Shown here: positions 6,955 to 8,146 of the stretch, piece after piece
How the letters are laid out: each line of letters begins with the position of its first letter
How positions within the stretch are numbered: the stretch's first letter is position 1
NCBI GenBank assembly: GCA_002731665.1
Contig: PCCJ01000010.1
Location: 1-8,146, forward strand
DNA from: Actinomycetota bacterium
GTDB lineage: Bacteria > Actinomycetota > Acidimicrobiia > Acidimicrobiales > Poriferisodaliceae
Direction: 5' to 3'
Length of the DNA stretch: 8,146 nt
Translations under genes and position numbers: made by a program
The notes under the pieces: model-generated
The model's input: the letters and a program-made list of their open reading frames with translations, nothing else
Databases searched by the model: none
What the model was told of the DNA's origin: nothing

Positions 6955-6990
6955 GATCGGAACAATTGTGGAATTAAACCGATCAAAGGA
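6955..6990 (+). promoter_or_regulatory. Leader hairpin abutting the ribosome binding site of the SHOCT-like gene
   Basis: GATCGG (6955-6960) pairs with CCGATC (6979-6984) around an 18-base loop that contains the palindrome ACAATTGT. The right arm is immediately followed by the Shine-Dalgarno sequence AAAGGA (6985-6990), six bases before the ATG. The upstream GGTCGG (6915-6920) could pair with the same right arm using one G-U pair, so alternative folds are possible. This could be an operator or a translational control hairpin; the sequence alone does not decide. Confidence 0.35.
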
Positions 6991-6996
6991 ACCTCC

Positions 6997-7305
6997 ATGG
7001 CCGGAAGCAGAACGACTTTTGAGAAACTTCAAAGAGATCGAGCAAAAAAAGCCAAGGCTGATATTAAGCGGTCTAAGCGTCTCGGCGTCGCAGCAGAAGG
7101 CGGTCCGCTAAGCTACGATGAAGAAAAACCTAATGTGGCGCCTGATGCAGCGCAGTTAGATGGAAATTTAGATAAGGAAATATCAGCAGATGATCTGCTG
7201 CGGCTCGTAGGCGAGCTTCAAGCGCAATTTGATGCTAAGGAGATCGATTTTGATGAATACGAAGATAGGAAAATTGAACTTCTAGCTCGCTTGCCGATGG
7301 ATTAA
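6997..7305 (+). CDS. Small basic protein with SHOCT-like C-terminal domain
   Basis: This is a 102-residue soluble protein of unknown function. Residues 1-30 are strongly basic and predicted helical ('TFEKLQRDRAKKAKADIKRS'), as in small conserved actinobacterial and proteobacterial proteins that may touch nucleic acid or ribosomes. Residues 31-60 are a polar, probably disordered linker. Residues 62-99 ('ISADDLLRLVGELQAQFDA' followed by 'KEIDFDEYEDRKIELLARL') read like a SHOCT domain, the short two-helix module at the ends of many proteins and thought to aid oligomerisation. There is no signal peptide or membrane segment. ATG 6997 has a good ribosome site (AAAGGA, six bases away). Its stop lies one base from the stop of the facing methyltransferase. 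It is unlikely to belong to the catabolic pathway. The coding call is confident, the SHOCT assignment moderate. Confidence 0.8.
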   Translation: MAGSRTTFEKLQRDRAKKAKADIKRSKRLGVAAEGGPLSYDEEKPNVAPDAAQLDGNLDKEISADDLLRLVGELQAQFDAKEIDFDEYEDRKIELLARLPMD

Positions 7306-7306
7306 T

Positions 7307-7879
7307 TTAATTCTTAATGCGGTGAGCAGATACGACGTAGTCGCCGCCAGTGAAAGGGGCCCTCCCCCAAGTCGCCCAACGGCCTGCTAGTTCCAAGCCA
7401 GATTTTTTAGCTGCAGAATCGTAGTCGTCAAGCTGAAGAGTGGCTTTTGATATTTGAAACCCAGCGAGCAAGATCCCATTTTTTGTCAGGGACTTTACTA
7501 AGTTACTAATCGTCTGGTGCTCTGTACCAGGCTGCAAAAAAATCATTACATTCCCTGGCAGCGCTATCAAGTCAAAGCGCTCATCTGTCTCGAAAGAGAC
7601 TAGATCTGCTAGCACCCAAGATATTTGAGGTGCCTTATCTCGGGCTGCCTCTAACATCGCTTGGTCTAGGTCTACTCCAACTACTTCAAATCCTCTTCTT
7701 GAAAGCTCTATTGCAACTCGTCCAGTGCCGCACCCAGCGTCACAAATCTTGTGTGGCCTGAACGAGTGGATTAGATCCGCCTCACCATGAACATTGTGCC
7801 CAGATGCTTCTAGCTTTTCCCAACGTTGGTCATAGGCACTAGCGCTTAGCGCTTCGCTTCGCTCGCTCCACCTAGTCAA
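7307..7879 (-). CDS. Class I SAM-dependent methyltransferase
   Basis: This 190-residue cytosolic methyltransferase has a Rossmann-like fold that binds S-adenosylmethionine. Motif I is 'ICDAGCGTGRVAIELSRRG' (45-63), followed by 'VGVDLD' with Asp70 as the expected ribose-binding acid, then 'WVLADLVSF' and the post-motif strand 'FDLIALPGNVMIF'. The N-terminal 'AYDQRWEKLEASG' and 'HGEAD' and the C-terminal 'RWATWGRAPF' and 'YVVSAHR' resemble a common, uncharacterised actinobacterial methyltransferase group. The acceptor substrate is unknown. The start is TTG at 7879; no ATG or GTG lies in this frame between the upstream TGA (7903-7901) and the conserved 'AYDQRW' region, and no clear ribosome site is visible. 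It begins 21 bases after the upstream crotonase on the same strand, so the two are probably co-transcribed. The first codons carry a CGCT-rich short repeat. Confidence 0.87.
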   Translation of the reverse strand: MTRWSERSEALSASAYDQRWEKLEASGHNVHGEADLIHSFRPHKICDAGCGTGRVAIELSRRGFEVVGVDLDQAMLEAARDKAPQISWVLADLVSFETDERFDLIALPGNVMIFLQPGTEHQTISNLVKSLTKNGILLAGFQISKATLQLDDYDSAAKKSGLELAGRWATWGRAPFTGGDYVVSAHRIKN

Positions 7880-7900
7880 AGCAAGTCGGAGAATTATGGC

Positions 7901-8146
7901 TCATCGGTCTTGCCAATTCGGCGAACGCTTTTCTGCAAAAGCTGTTGCACCTTCGATAGCATCTTCTGATCCAAAAACTTCTTCCATTGCAGGACGTTGG
8001 AATTCCCAAAATTGTTCTTCGGAGACACCGAGAACATCCTTTACTAGTTGCTTTGATGCTCGCACACCCTTTGGAGCATTTTTCGCAATCCGTTCTGCGA
8101 GAGCAACTGCTGCTTCCACAGCCTGACCTTTTGCAACGACTCGATT
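7901..8146 (-). CDS. Enoyl-CoA hydratase family protein, C-terminal part (cut by window edge)
   Basis: This is the last 81 residues of a second crotonase-family enzyme; the N-terminal half with the oxyanion hole and catalytic residues lies beyond the window. The visible part starts in the typical 'NRVVAKGQAVEAA' strand-helix, then 'RIAKNAPKGVRASKQLV' (the helix that packs over the active site), and ends with the family tail 'FAEKRSPNWQDR'. An internal GTG at 8119 could be mistaken for a start, but the homologous sequence continues upstream to the window edge. The tail is that of common enoyl-CoA hydratases, so it may act in beta-oxidation, but function cannot be fixed without the missing half. 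The methyltransferase follows 21 bases downstream. Confidence 0.85.
   Translation of the reverse strand, partial: NRVVAKGQAVEAAVALAERIAKNAPKGVRASKQLVKDVLGVSEEQFWEFQRPAMEEVFGSEDAIEGATAFAEKRSPNWQDR

Larger units (their letters stand above)
6804..6996. other. Divergent intergenic region with several inverted repeats
   Basis: These 193 bases separate the minus-strand crotonase from the plus-strand SHOCT-like gene and should carry promoters for both. The left half has a TTGACT box (6866-6861, minus strand) for the crotonase. The right half is rich in short dyads: GGTCGG/CCGACC (6915-6920 with 6930-6935), GAGAC/GTCTC (6909-6913 with 6926-6930), GATCGG/CCGATC (6955-6960 with 6979-6984), and the palindrome ACAATTGT (6962-6969). 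I found no gene in it. Confidence 0.5.

Noticed and set aside
7877..7903. The end crotonase and the methyltransferase are in the same reading frame, suggesting a fusion or stop readthrough
   Set aside because: The crotonase ends in its normal family tail and the methyltransferase begins with a family-like N-terminus, so two separate genes explain the sequence.

Overview
The window looks like mid-GC chromosomal DNA (roughly half G+C by eye, not counted) from a bacterium with closely packed, short-spaced genes. The best guess is an actinomycete (Actinomycetota), possibly a marine or free-living Acidimicrobiia-like lineage. The main clues are the minus-strand methyltransferase with actinobacterial-style wording (a 'HGEAD' stretch before the SAM motif and a 'WATWGRAPF' tail), the small basic protein with a SHOCT-like end, frequent GTG/TTG starts, and the density of luciferase-like and crotonase genes. 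This placement is inference. No mobile element, CRISPR array, tRNA or rRNA was found.

Layout. Positions 1-230 hold the C-terminal part of a DUF1330 protein cut by the window edge. A 249-base gap (231-479) follows. It contains a possible -10 box, a 7-bp dyad and a good ribosome binding site in front of a four-gene plus-strand run: a luciferase-like (LLM) flavin oxidoreductase (480-1544), a YtcJ/Amidohydro_3 amidohydrolase (1541-3199, joined by a GTGA overlap), an EHN-type epoxide hydrolase (3282-4412) and an acyl-CoA synthetase (4417-6054). A crotonase-family gene (6803-6051, minus) faces this run and overlaps its last gene by four bases. After a divergent intergenic region (6804-6996) comes a small basic SHOCT-like protein (6997-7305, plus). 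Next is a class I SAM methyltransferase (7879-7307, minus), preceded on the same strand by the C-terminal part of a second crotonase (8146-7901, cut by the window edge).

How the genes may work together. Oxygenation by a flavin monooxygenase, opening of an epoxide, hydrolysis of an amide- or imide-like bond, CoA activation of the resulting acid, and crotonase chemistry would make a coherent peripheral catabolic route that feeds beta-oxidation. The substrate cannot be read from the sequence. An epoxidised or cyclic, possibly nitrogen-containing carboxylate precursor (terpenoid, alicyclic or lactam-like) fits the enzyme set. All five families are well known; the possible novelty is their combination. 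I see no evidence of a defence system, selfish element or other exotic machinery.
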